Assembly (NCBI GenBank): GCA_013824055.1 | Contig: PNNE01000109.1 | Span: 1-18,249 of the forward strand | DNA length: 18,249 bases | Source of the DNA: Rhodobacter sp. | Lineage (GTDB): Bacteria; Pseudomonadota; Alphaproteobacteria; Rhodobacterales; Rhodobacteraceae | Direction of reading: 5' to 3' | Part shown: one piece after another, positions 6,540 to 13,110 of the stretch | How positions within the stretch are numbered: position 1 is the stretch's first letter | Layout: every line of letters begins with the position of its first letter | Program-made: the position numbers and the translations under genes | Notes under the pieces: model-generated | Database searches by the model: none | Told to the model about the DNA's origin: nothing | What the model saw: only the letters and a program-made list of their open reading frames with translations

Positions 6540-7440
6540 GGCGGTCGCCGAGACCGCGCCAGCCAAGATCAACCTCTGTCTGCATGTGACCGGCCGCAGG
6601 CTGGACGGCTACCATCTGCTGGACAGCCTCGTCGTCTTTGCCGATGTGGCCGACCGGGTGTTCGCCGCCCCCGCACATGGCCTTTCGCTGGTGGTGGCCG
6701 GGCCGGAAGGGGCAGGGCTGCAGGCGGAACCCGACAACCTGGTGCTGCGGGCCGCGCGCCTGATGGGGGTCGAGGACGCGGCGCTGATCCTGGACAAGCG
6801 CCTGCCGGTGGCCTCGGGCATCGGCGGCGGTTCGGCGGATGCGGCGGCGGCCCTGCGGGCGCTGGCGCGACTGACCGGGCTGCCCCTGCCCTCGGGGAGC
6901 GAGGTCCTGCAGCTTGGCGCCGACGTCCCGGTCTGCCTTTCGGGCCGACCGTCGCGGATGACCGGGATCGGTGAGCATGTCACTCCCCTCCCGGCCCTGC
7001 CGCCCCTCGCCTGTGTCCTGGTGAACCCGCGCCTGCCGGTCCCGACGCCCCAGGTCTTTGCCAGGCTGACCGCGCGCGACACCCCGCCGCTGCCGGACCT
7101 TCCGTCCGCGGCCCTTGTCACCGCAAAGGCCTTTGCTGCCTGGCTTGCCGCCCATAGCCGCAACGATCTCATCGCTCCGGCACGCGAGGTCGCCCCGATC
7201 CTTGTCGATGTGCAGGCCGCGCTGGAGGCCACGCCCGGCTGCCTGCTTGCCCGGATGTCCGGCTCTGGCGGTACGCATTTCGCGCTTTTCGCCAGTTCCG
7301 AAGCGGCCCTCGGGGCCTCCCGGCCCTGCATGCCGCGCATCCCTTCTGGTGGATCGAGACCGGCCGGATCCTGGACTGACGCCCATCGCGGAAAGCCGGG
7401 AGTAGGGTGGGCGATCCGCCCACCGCCCGTTCAGAAATAG
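6529..7440 (+). CDS. ispE: 4-diphosphocytidyl-2-C-methyl-D-erythritol kinase IspE, frameshifted near the 3' end
   Basis: IspE phosphorylates CDP-ME in the MEP pathway to isoprenoid precursors, in the cytoplasm. Visible motifs are APAKINLCLHV (Lys13, substrate site), the GHMP ATP loop PVASGIGGGSADAAAAL (about 93-109), GADVPVCL (Asp132, the probable catalytic base) and the C-terminal GHMP motif ARMSGSGGTHFALF. After about residue 265 the frame stops looking like IspE and runs to TAG at 7438-7440, past the stop of convergent fliP. The expected ending (ALHAAHPFWWIETGRILD, stop 7377-7379) is present in another frame from 7323. Adding one G in the CGG at 7321-7323 would restore a 283-residue protein, the length of E. 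coli IspE. MEP-pathway genes are usually essential, so a sequencing or assembly error is likely; a real lesion with a tolerated tail is possible. The ATG at 6529 overlaps the TPR gene by 11 bases. Confidence 0.88.
   Translation: MATEAVAETAPAKINLCLHVTGRRLDGYHLLDSLVVFADVADRVFAAPAHGLSLVVAGPEGAGLQAEPDNLVLRAARLMGVEDAALILDKRLPVASGIGGGSADAAAALRALARLTGLPLPSGSEVLQLGADVPVCLSGRPSRMTGIGEHVTPLPALPPLACVLVNPRLPVPTPQVFARLTARDTPPLPDLPSAALVTAKAFAAWLAAHSRNDLIAPAREVAPILVDVQAALEATPGCLLARMSGSGGTHFALFASSEAALGASRPCMPRIPSGGSRPAGSWTDAHRGKPGVGWAIRPPPVQK
7323..7379 (+). other. Out-of-frame original C-terminus of IspE
   Basis: Read from 7323, this segment gives ALHAAHPFWWIETGRILD and a TGA at 7377-7379. This resembles the usual IspE ending, in which a helix with H-P is followed by aromatic residues. 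It lies one base out of the frame that starts at 6529, placing the indel at or close before 7321-7323. The stop also falls just before the palindrome at 7406-7424, a natural gene end. Confidence 0.8.
7406..7424. terminator. Perfect palindrome between convergent ispE and fliP
   Basis: GGTGGGCG (7406-7413), ATC, CGCCCACC (7417-7424) is a perfect 8-bp inverted repeat with a 3-base centre. It is preceded by GTAG (7402-7405). It sits between the expected ispE stop (7379) and the fliP stop (7431), so it could end transcripts from both sides, although no T run flanks it. GTAGGGTGGGC palindromes also occur as dispersed intergenic repeats in several bacterial groups, so it may be a REP-like element. 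Confidence 0.5.
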
Positions 7441-8153
7441 CTTCGGACCAGGGCCCCGGAAATCAGCGCCCAGCCGTCGGCCACGACGAAGAAGACCAAC
7501 TTGAACGGCAAGGAGACGATGGCCGGAGGGACCATCATCATCCCCATCGACATCAGGATCGCCGCGACGACAAGGTCGATGATCAGGAACGGCAGGAAGA
7601 TCATGAACCCGATCTCGAAGGCCCGCTGGATCTCGGACAAAAGGAACGACGGCACCAGCAACGACAGCGGCGCGTCCGTCGCCGTGATCGTCGCGGTTGA
7701 CCGCAGGTCCTGCAACGTCTGCAGCGTCTCGGGATCGACTCTTGCGGCCATGAAGACCCGGAACGGCGCGATGGCCGCCTGCAGGCCCGGCCCCACCTCC
7801 AGCGTCCCGTTGGTCATCGGTTCGATGCCTCTCACCCAGGCCTCGGTGAAGACCGGGTCCATCACGTACCAGGTCAGGAACAGCGCCAGACTGATGATCA
7901 GCATGTTCGGCGGTGCCTGCTGCAGGCCCAGCGCCTGGCGCAGGATCGACAGCACCGTGACGATGAACGGAAAGCAGGTGACCATCACCGCCAGCCCCGG
8001 CACGATCGACAGGACGGTGATCAGCAGCAGCAGTTGCACCGACCGCAGCGACAGCGTCTGCCCCTCGCCGCCAAAGTCCAGCGTCATCTCTTGCGCAAGC
8101 GCCGGGCCAGCCAGCAGGACCAGCGCCAGGGACAGACCAAGGGCAAGCCTCAC
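7431..8153 (-). CDS. fliP: Flagellar export gate protein FliP
   Basis: This encodes 240 residues, a normal FliP length. FliP is an inner-membrane subunit of the FliPQR export gate at the base of the flagellum. A cleavable signal peptide (about 1-20, ending AGPALA-QE) is usual for FliP. Hydrophobic helices follow at about 37-58, 82-99, 180-202 and 208-236. The family signatures are present: CFPFIVTVLSILRQALGLQQ with PPNMLIISLALFLT, and PFLIIDLVVAAILMSMGM followed by MMVPP. The start is GTG at 8151-8153, overlapping the fliN stop as GTGA, which indicates coupling. It is the last gene of the leftward fliF-fliH-fliN-fliP unit. The out-of-frame ispE reading overlaps its last 10 bases. Confidence 0.97.
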   Translation of the reverse strand: MRLALGLSLALVLLAGPALAQEMTLDFGGEGQTLSLRSVQLLLLITVLSIVPGLAVMVTCFPFIVTVLSILRQALGLQQAPPNMLIISLALFLTWYVMDPVFTEAWVRGIEPMTNGTLEVGPGLQAAIAPFRVFMAARVDPETLQTLQDLRSTATITATDAPLSLLVPSFLLSEIQRAFEIGFMIFLPFLIIDLVVAAILMSMGMMMVPPAIVSLPFKLVFFVVADGWALISGALVRSYF

Positions 8154-8419
8154 AGCCCGCCTCTCAGGTTGGCGACCTCGGTCAGCCGGACGGCAAGCTG
8201 TCCGGCATTCTCCCCCTCAAGCTCGGTCAGTTCCCCCCGCGCGATCAGGCGGTCGCCGACATAAAGCTCGACCGGATCATCGACCCTGCGGTCCAGTTGC
8301 AGGACGGCATCCTTCGACAGCCGCAAAAGGTCGCGGACCAGCGGGCGCGCGCGGCCCACCGAGATCGTGACCTCGATCGGGACCTGGGAGAACGGGTTGG
8401 TATCGGCAATGTCTTCCAT
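8150..8419 (-). CDS. fliN: Flagellar motor switch protein FliN (short form)
   Basis: This encodes 89 residues that cover essentially only the SpoA (FliMN_C) domain. The pattern PIEVTISVGRARPLVRDLLR, then LDRRVDDPVELYVGDRLIARGEL and then a valine-rich strand is typical. E. coli FliN is 137 residues and has an extra N-terminal segment, which is mostly missing here; short forms are common in alphaproteobacteria. FliN forms the lower part of the C ring and binds FliH. The ATG is at 8417-8419, nine bases after the fliH stop, and its own stop overlaps the fliP start. Confidence 0.92.
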   Translation of the reverse strand: MEDIADTNPFSQVPIEVTISVGRARPLVRDLLRLSKDAVLQLDRRVDDPVELYVGDRLIARGELTELEGENAGQLAVRLTEVANLRGGL

Positions 8420-8428
8420 TGGGTATCC

Positions 8429-9010
8429 TCAGGTGTTGAGGTTGAAGAAGGCGCGGACAGCGATGGCGATGTCGGTGGTGACCTGGCCAAGGTCGACCTT
8501 GGTCTCGGAGGACCCGAAACGGATGTAGACCTGGCCGTCGGGCATGGTCGGTTCCTCCTCGATCACCATCGGCAAGCCGGTTGCCTGGGTCACGAGGTCC
8601 TCGATCTGGCCGCGGACCGCCGGGTTCAGAACCAGGATCAGCGGCGCATCCGCCAGTTCCTCGGCCATCGGCATCACTGCCTCCAGCACGGTCGGCGCCA
8701 GGGATTCGCGCGCGACCTCGGGGAGAAGGCGGTTCACCATCTCCAGGATCAGCGGCTTGATGGACTGCAGGACATGGCTGCGGGCATCCTGGAAGGTGAA
8801 GGAAAGGCTTTGCAGGTTCCGCGCAAGGTCGGCCCGAATGCGCCCCTGATCGCCCTGCTGGGCGGCCACTGCATCATCCCAGCCGGCGGAATAGCCCTGT
8901 TCGAACGAAGCGACCTTGGCTTCCTCGACCGCAGCCGCCTCGACCAGAGGCTGCACCGACCCGTCAGCCGCCGCGGCAATATCGAAAACCTCAAGACGCA
9001 AGGCCGACAT
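8429..9010 (-). CDS. fliH: FliH-like regulator of the flagellar export ATPase
   Basis: This encodes 193 residues, somewhat shorter than E. coli FliH (235). The N-terminal half (about 25-90) is Ala/Glu/Gln-rich and helical, with the SFEQGYSAGWDDAV segment typical of FliH. The C-terminal half (about 90-190) has the helix-then-strand pattern of FliH/YscL proteins, ending with DGQVYIRFGSSETKVDLG. FliH holds and inhibits the FliI ATPase and tethers it to FliN. The neighbours fit: fliF overlaps its ATG by one base (TGATG) and fliN follows 9 bases later. The family is divergent, so the name rests on context as well as sequence. fliI itself is not in the window. Confidence 0.82.
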   Translation of the reverse strand: MSALRLEVFDIAAAADGSVQPLVEAAAVEEAKVASFEQGYSAGWDDAVAAQQGDQGRIRADLARNLQSLSFTFQDARSHVLQSIKPLILEMVNRLLPEVARESLAPTVLEAVMPMAEELADAPLILVLNPAVRGQIEDLVTQATGLPMVIEEEPTMPDGQVYIRFGSSETKVDLGQVTTDIAIAVRAFFNLNT

Positions 9011-10611
9011 CAGGCACGCCCCTCTTCGGTTTCCATCCAGCCCCGCAGGATCTCGATCGACTCGGTCTGGCGCTGCTCGATCAGGCGGCGGAGGCGCGTT
9101 GCCGGATCCTCCTCGGGCACTTCACCCTCGCCGATTTCGCGCCGACTGCTGGCGAAAGCGCCATAGTCGAAGCCATCATCCACTTCGCCGTTCAAGGCGA
9201 TGGCCCCCGCCCCCAGCGCCGACGGCAGCGCCAGCTGCGACTCGGGTGCCGGCAAGGCAGCCCGATTGGCCGAAGTCAGGACGGGCCGGATCACGAAAAG
9301 CCCAAGAAGCAGCACCACCAGGGCAAGGACTGCGGTCTGGATCATCGACATCACGTCGATCCGGCCCAGCGGCGGCAAGAGACTGGTGGTCGCCTCGGTC
9401 CCGGCGGGCAGCGGCAGCTCCTGGAACTCAAGCGATTTCAGCGTCAGCACATCGCCGCGCGCCTCATCAAGCCCCACGGCCGAGGCGACAAGCTCGCGCA
9501 GCGTGGCCAGCTCGTCTTCAGGCCGCGGTGCCCAGGTCCGGGTGCCGTCTTCGGCAACTGTCGCCACGCCGTCGACCATCACGGCCACCGTCATCCGCCG
9601 CACTCCGCCCGGGTTGCGCAGAATCTCGCGTTGGGTTTCCGAGACCTCGTAGTTCACCCGCTCGCGGGTTTCGGAGGTCTGGCTCTGGCCCTGGCCACCC
9701 GCAGCGGCATCGCCTTCCGGCAGATTCGAAGCCACCGTCACCGCACCACCCGGCTCGGTGCTGGATCCGCTGCGCTCTTCCGTCTCGGAGGAGATCGCGA
9801 CCCTGCCCTGGGGATCGAACTTGCGCTCGGTGATCGCCTCACGCTCGGAGACAAGGTCGATGGAGACCTCGACAACCGCCTTGCCTGCGCCCACGCGGGC
9901 GGCCAGCAGACGCTCGACGTTGCCCTTGATCGCCGCGGCACGATCTGCCGCATCGCCGGCCGCGAAACCTTCCGACTCCTCTCCGCCGATCAGGCCCGCG
10001 ACCGTGTCGATGATCTGCACCGAATCCGGCGCCATCCCGGCGACCGCGCTGGCCACCAGGTGGCGGATCGCGCGGGCCTGTGCCTCGCTGAGGCTGCCCG
10101 AGGCCGTGGTCAGCGTCACCGAGGCCGTGGCCTGCGATTCGGGCTGGAAGGCCCGGGTCGGGGCGCTGGCGATATGGACGCGCGCGGCCTTGACCTCGGG
10201 CATCGCCAGCAGCGTCCGGGCAATCTCGCCCTCTTTCGCGCGCCAGTAGGCGGCGTCGAACATCTGCGACGTGGTGCCAAAACCCGACAGAGAATCAAGG
10301 AGTTCATAGCCACCGCCACCCGCCGCAGGCAGTCCCTCGGACGCCAGCGCCATGCGCAGCGCATCGCGCTGGCTGACATCGACCAGGATCGAGTCGCCCT
10401 GAATCTCGTAGGCCACGCCGCGCTGGTCCAGCGCGGCCACGACTTCACCCGCCGCACCAGGCTCCAACCCTGCGTAAAGCAGACCCATTTCCGGCTGGCC
10501 GGCCATCCGGCTCAGGGCAAGCACTGCCGCGAACATGGCAAGTGTGGCCCCGACGACGATGACGCGGCGGCGCAGGTCAAGCTTGGTCCAGATGTCGATC
10601 ACGTTCTGCAA
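9010..10611 (-). CDS. fliF: Flagellar MS-ring protein FliF
   Basis: This encodes 533 residues, slightly shorter than E. coli FliF (552). FliF forms the inner-membrane MS ring on which the flagellum is built. Membrane helices lie at about 17-34 and 421-444. The secretin-like ring domain spans about 45-220, with the conserved YELLDSLSGFGTTSQMFDAA and AARVHIASAP segments. A second ring domain with a Ser/Gly/Glu-rich insert spans about 230-400. The C-terminal cytoplasmic tail ends in the helix TESIEILRGWMETEE, which matches the FliG-binding motif. The start is TTG (10609-10611), chosen because GGAG lies 7 bases before it and MQNVIDIWTKLDLRRR suits the family; the next start is GTG four codons in. 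It is the first gene of the leftward operon, under the divergent control region. Confidence 0.95.
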   Translation of the reverse strand: MQNVIDIWTKLDLRRRVIVVGATLAMFAAVLALSRMAGQPEMGLLYAGLEPGAAGEVVAALDQRGVAYEIQGDSILVDVSQRDALRMALASEGLPAAGGGGYELLDSLSGFGTTSQMFDAAYWRAKEGEIARTLLAMPEVKAARVHIASAPTRAFQPESQATASVTLTTASGSLSEAQARAIRHLVASAVAGMAPDSVQIIDTVAGLIGGEESEGFAAGDAADRAAAIKGNVERLLAARVGAGKAVVEVSIDLVSEREAITERKFDPQGRVAISSETEERSGSSTEPGGAVTVASNLPEGDAAAGGQGQSQTSETRERVNYEVSETQREILRNPGGVRRMTVAVMVDGVATVAEDGTRTWAPRPEDELATLRELVASAVGLDEARGDVLTLKSLEFQELPLPAGTEATTSLLPPLGRIDVMSMIQTAVLALVVLLLGLFVIRPVLTSANRAALPAPESQLALPSALGAGAIALNGEVDDGFDYGAFASSRREIGEGEVPEEDPATRLRRLIEQRQTESIEILRGWMETEEGRA

Positions 10612-10666
10612 GGCGATTCTCCGGGTCCGGCGGTTCTGCCGTGCGCCAAGCTTTCGCCGGTCGGAC

Positions 10667-10681
10667 TTAACAATCGGTTAG
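10667..10681. promoter_or_regulatory. CtrA-type box between divergent fliF and fliL
   Basis: TTAA-CAATCGG-TTAG matches the CtrA consensus TTAA-N7-TTAA at seven of eight positions. It is central in the 117-base gap between fliF and fliL, 56 bases from the fliF start and 47 from the fliL ATG, so one site could serve both operons. TTATGG at 10693-10698 lies where a -10 element for fliL could sit. CtrA is known to control flagellar genes in Caulobacter and the Fla2 system of Rhodobacter sphaeroides; binding here is inferred. Confidence 0.65.
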
Positions 10682-10728
10682 TGACCTTTGGCTTATGGTT
10701 GCCTTGTCCCGAGAAACGGAGCGTGAAC

Positions 10729-11211
10729 ATGGCAAGTGCAGAAGCCGCAGTGGAAGAGCCGCCGAAGCAGCGGTCGAAAAAGCCGCTGCTGATCGGTCTG
10801 GTCCTGGCCCTGGCGCTGGGTGGCGGGGGCTTCTACGCCACGTTTTCCGGCCTGATCCTGGGGAAGGGCGAGGACCATGCGAAAGAAGAGCCTGTCCCCG
10901 GTCCGTTGACCGGCATTGCCTTCGTTCCGCTGGAAACCATCGTCATTTCCCTTGGCCCCGATTCGGGCAGCGAGCATCTGCGCTTCACCGCGCAGCTGGA
11001 GGTCGTCGACAGCGCTGCGGCGGATGTCACGACCCTGGCACCGCGCATCCTTGACGTGGTGAACAGCTACCTGCGCGCCATTGATACGGCCTCGATCGAA
11101 GATCCGCAGGCGATGGCGCGGCTGCGCGCGCAGATGCTGCGCCGGATCCAGGTTGTCACGGGCGAGGGCCGGGTGCGCGACCTTCTGATCACCGAATTCG
11201 TGCTGAACTAG
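10729..11211 (+). CDS. fliL: Flagellar basal body-associated protein FliL
   Basis: This encodes 160 residues, a normal FliL length. FliL is a single-pass inner-membrane protein that rings the stator units and raises motor torque or stability. A short cytoplasmic Glu/Lys-rich N-terminus precedes one membrane helix (about 19-40). The periplasmic domain has the typical YVPL-like start FVPLETIVISL, then LRFTAQLEVVD, and near the end the family-like VTGEGRVRDLLITEFVLN. The ATG at 10729 has CGGAG about 8 bases upstream. It is the first gene of the rightward operon. The downstream gene starts 10 bases after its stop. Confidence 0.93.
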   Translation: MASAEAAVEEPPKQRSKKPLLIGLVLALALGGGGFYATFSGLILGKGEDHAKEEPVPGPLTGIAFVPLETIVISLGPDSGSEHLRFTAQLEVVDSAAADVTTLAPRILDVVNSYLRAIDTASIEDPQAMARLRAQMLRRIQVVTGEGRVRDLLITEFVLN

Positions 11212-11221
11212 GACGCAAATC

Positions 11222-11617
11222 ATGGACCTGATCGCCGATATCCTTCTGATGGCAGGCTCTTTCGGAGCCGCGATCTACTGCTACGTGCTCTCGACCCGGC
11301 TGAAGAAGTTCACCACGCTGGAAACTGGAATGGGCGGGGCGATTGCGGTGCTGTCTGCCCAGGTCGACGACATGACCGTCGCGCTGGAGAAGGCTCGCGG
11401 GGCCGCGAACGGCTCGGCCGAAAGTCTCGAGGCGCTGACCGCGCGGGGCGAGGCGGTGGCGCGGAAGCTGGAGCTGCTGGTCGCCTCGTTGCATGACCTG
11501 CCCGACCCGAAGCGCGCCCCCGCCCGCCCGGTGGCCGAGGAGCCATTGGAAGAAGAGCGTCGTCTGCGCTTCGTGCGCCGTCGTGCCCCGCGCGATGAGC
11601 TGGAGCCCGCAGAATGA
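11222..11617 (+). CDS. Small membrane-anchored coiled-coil protein of the flagellar operon (DUF6468-like)
   Basis: This encodes 131 residues. One N-terminal membrane helix (about 4-23) leads into STRLKKFTTLETGMGGAIAVLS and then a helical, probably coiled-coil region (about 38-92). The tail is Pro/Glu/Arg-rich and very charged, with RRLRFVRRRAP near the end. I recall similar proteins between fliL and motE in alphaproteobacterial clusters, annotated DUF6468, but cannot confirm this. AGGA next to the fliL stop lies 8 bases before the ATG at 11222. Its own stop overlaps the next ATG as ATGA. The position suggests a motor or stator accessory. The membrane orientation cannot be fixed, but the Arg-rich side after the helix suggests that the bulk is cytoplasmic. 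Confidence 0.72.
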   Translation: MDLIADILLMAGSFGAAIYCYVLSTRLKKFTTLETGMGGAIAVLSAQVDDMTVALEKARGAANGSAESLEALTARGEAVARKLELLVASLHDLPDPKRAPARPVAEEPLEEERRLRFVRRRAPRDELEPAE

Positions 11618-12174
11618 GCCGCCGCCGTCGCGCCGGGCACGGCGCACTTTTCGTTGTGGCCATGCTCTTTGCATCGTCAGGTGCCTTGCGTCTCGGCTCG
11701 GGCATCGGTGCGGCGCTTGCAAAGTCCGAGGAGGAAGCCGCCACGATCGAGGCCCCGGCAACCTGCGAGATGCCCAGCGCCCTGTCCGAAGCCCTGACCC
11801 TGCGCGAAGAGCGGGTCGCCGCACAGGAAGCGGCCTTGCAGGACCGGCTTGCCGCGCTCGCTCTGGCCGAGGCGGCGATTTCCAGGCGCCTGGAGGAGAT
11901 GAAGGCCGTCGAAGCAGAGCTGAAGTCGACGCTCGCGCTGGCTGACGGGGCCGCCGAGGAGGACATCCAGAACCTGACGGCGGTCTACCAGGCGATGAAG
12001 CCCAAGGATGCGGCTGCGCTCTTCGAGACGATGGCGCCCGAATTCGCCGCCGGCTTCCTTGGCCGGATGCCACCCGAATCGGCGGCGGCGATCCTGTCGG
12101 GCATGTCCGCCGAGGCGGCCTATGGCGTCAGCGTCATCGTCGCCGGACGCAATGCCGGGGTCCCGAAAGAGTGA
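11614..12174 (+). CDS. MotE-like protein with MgtE-N-type domain
   Basis: This encodes 186 residues. An Arg-rich start and hydrophobic segment (about 9-35) form a signal peptide or membrane anchor. A coiled coil follows (about 55-112), then a helical domain (about 117-180) with VYQAMKPKDAAALFETM and FAAGFLGRMPPESAAAILSGM. These are the superhelical repeats of the MgtE N-domain family as found in MotE. In Sinorhizobium, MotE is a periplasmic chaperone for the stator protein MotC. Here the gene sits two genes before a large periplasmic protein gene (13107-15245), a similar pairing. The channel domain of MgtE magnesium transporters is absent, so this is not a transporter. The ATG at 11614 overlaps the previous stop. 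Confidence 0.8.
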   Translation: MSRRRRAGHGALFVVAMLFASSGALRLGSGIGAALAKSEEEAATIEAPATCEMPSALSEALTLREERVAAQEAALQDRLAALALAEAAISRRLEEMKAVEAELKSTLALADGAAEEDIQNLTAVYQAMKPKDAAALFETMAPEFAAGFLGRMPPESAAAILSGMSAEAAYGVSVIVAGRNAGVPKE

Positions 12175-12243
12175 CCTCGGTCAGAGAGTCTTAACCCACG
12201 CCCGCGATACTGGCCGGAACGCAACCCGACACAGGACATCAAC
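12175..12243 (+). promoter_or_regulatory. motA leader with CtrA half-site
   Basis: This is the only sizeable gap within the rightward flagellar run before 15246. TTAACC at 12191-12196 matches a CtrA half-site, but no second TTAA follows at the right spacing. GATACT (12206-12211) could be a -10 element. AGGA lies about 7 bases before the motA ATG. A second promoter for motA onward is possible but not proven. Confidence 0.3.
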
Positions 12244-13110
12244 ATGCTCGGCTTCGTCGGTATCGCCGTCATCTTCGTCATGGTCTTCGGCGGCTACATG
12301 CTTGCCGGCGGCAAGATGGGCATCATCCTCAAAGCGCTGCCCTTCGAGATGATCATGATCGGCGGGGCCGCAGTCGGGGCATTCCTGATCTCGAACGACA
12401 TGGCGGCGGTGAAGCACACGCTGAAGGACGTGGGAAAGGTCTTCAAGGGGCCAAGATGGAAGCCCGCCGACTACCGCGACCTGTTGTGCCTTCTGTTCGA
12501 ACTGATCCGCCTGGCGCGCGCAAATCCGGTCGCGCTCGAGGAACATATCGAATCGCCCGGCACATCGGCGATCTTCGGCAAGTATCCCCGGATCCAGCAC
12601 GACCACGAAGCGATGGACATCATCTGCGACACGATGCGCGCGGCGTCGATGAACTACGATGACCCCCACCAGGTCGAAGAGGTGCTGGACAAGCGGATGG
12701 AGGCGACGCTGAACCACGCGATGCACTCCAGCCATGCGCTGCAGACAATGGCGGACGGGCTTCCCGCTCTGGGGATCGTCGCGGCCGTGCTGGGCGTGAT
12801 CAAGACGATGGGCTCGATCGACCAGCCGCCCGAAGTTCTGGGCAAGATGATCGGCGGCGCTCTGGTCGGAACCTTCCTCGTGTTCCTGGCCTACGGTCTT
12901 ATGGGCCCTTTCGCCTCGCGCGTGAAGGCAGTGGTGGAAGAGGACAGCCACTTCTACCAGATGATCCGCGAGGTGCTGGTGGCCAACCTTCATCGCCACC
13001 CGGCCAACATCTGCATCGAGGTCGGTCGCCAGAACACTCCGCACCACCTCCGCCCCGGCTTCAGCGACCTGGAAGAGGCCATGCGCTCCCTCAAGCAGGA
13101 TGCCGCATGA
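12244..13110 (+). CDS. motA: Flagellar stator protein MotA
   Basis: This encodes 288 residues, close to E. coli MotA (295). MotA forms, with MotB, the proton channel that drives rotation. Four membrane helices are visible at about 3-21, 34-50, about 172-190 and about 200-222. The cytoplasmic loop has the charged motor-contact region LARANPVALEEHIESP, with Arg92 and Glu99 near the positions of E. coli Arg90 and Glu98. The signature MADGLPALGIVAAVLGVIKT at the third helix carries the conserved Pro. The protein ends with a cytoplasmic tail. Its stop overlaps the next gene as ATGA. motB is not adjacent, unlike in most bacteria, and must be elsewhere. Confidence 0.96.
   Translation: MLGFVGIAVIFVMVFGGYMLAGGKMGIILKALPFEMIMIGGAAVGAFLISNDMAAVKHTLKDVGKVFKGPRWKPADYRDLLCLLFELIRLARANPVALEEHIESPGTSAIFGKYPRIQHDHEAMDIICDTMRAASMNYDDPHQVEEVLDKRMEATLNHAMHSSHALQTMADGLPALGIVAAVLGVIKTMGSIDQPPEVLGKMIGGALVGTFLVFLAYGLMGPFASRVKAVVEEDSHFYQMIREVLVANLHRHPANICIEVGRQNTPHHLRPGFSDLEEAMRSLKQDAA

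Noticed and set aside
11614..12174. MgtE magnesium transporter
   Set aside because: Only the small MgtE-N-like helical region is present. There is no CBS pair and no five-helix channel domain, and the location is a flagellar operon.
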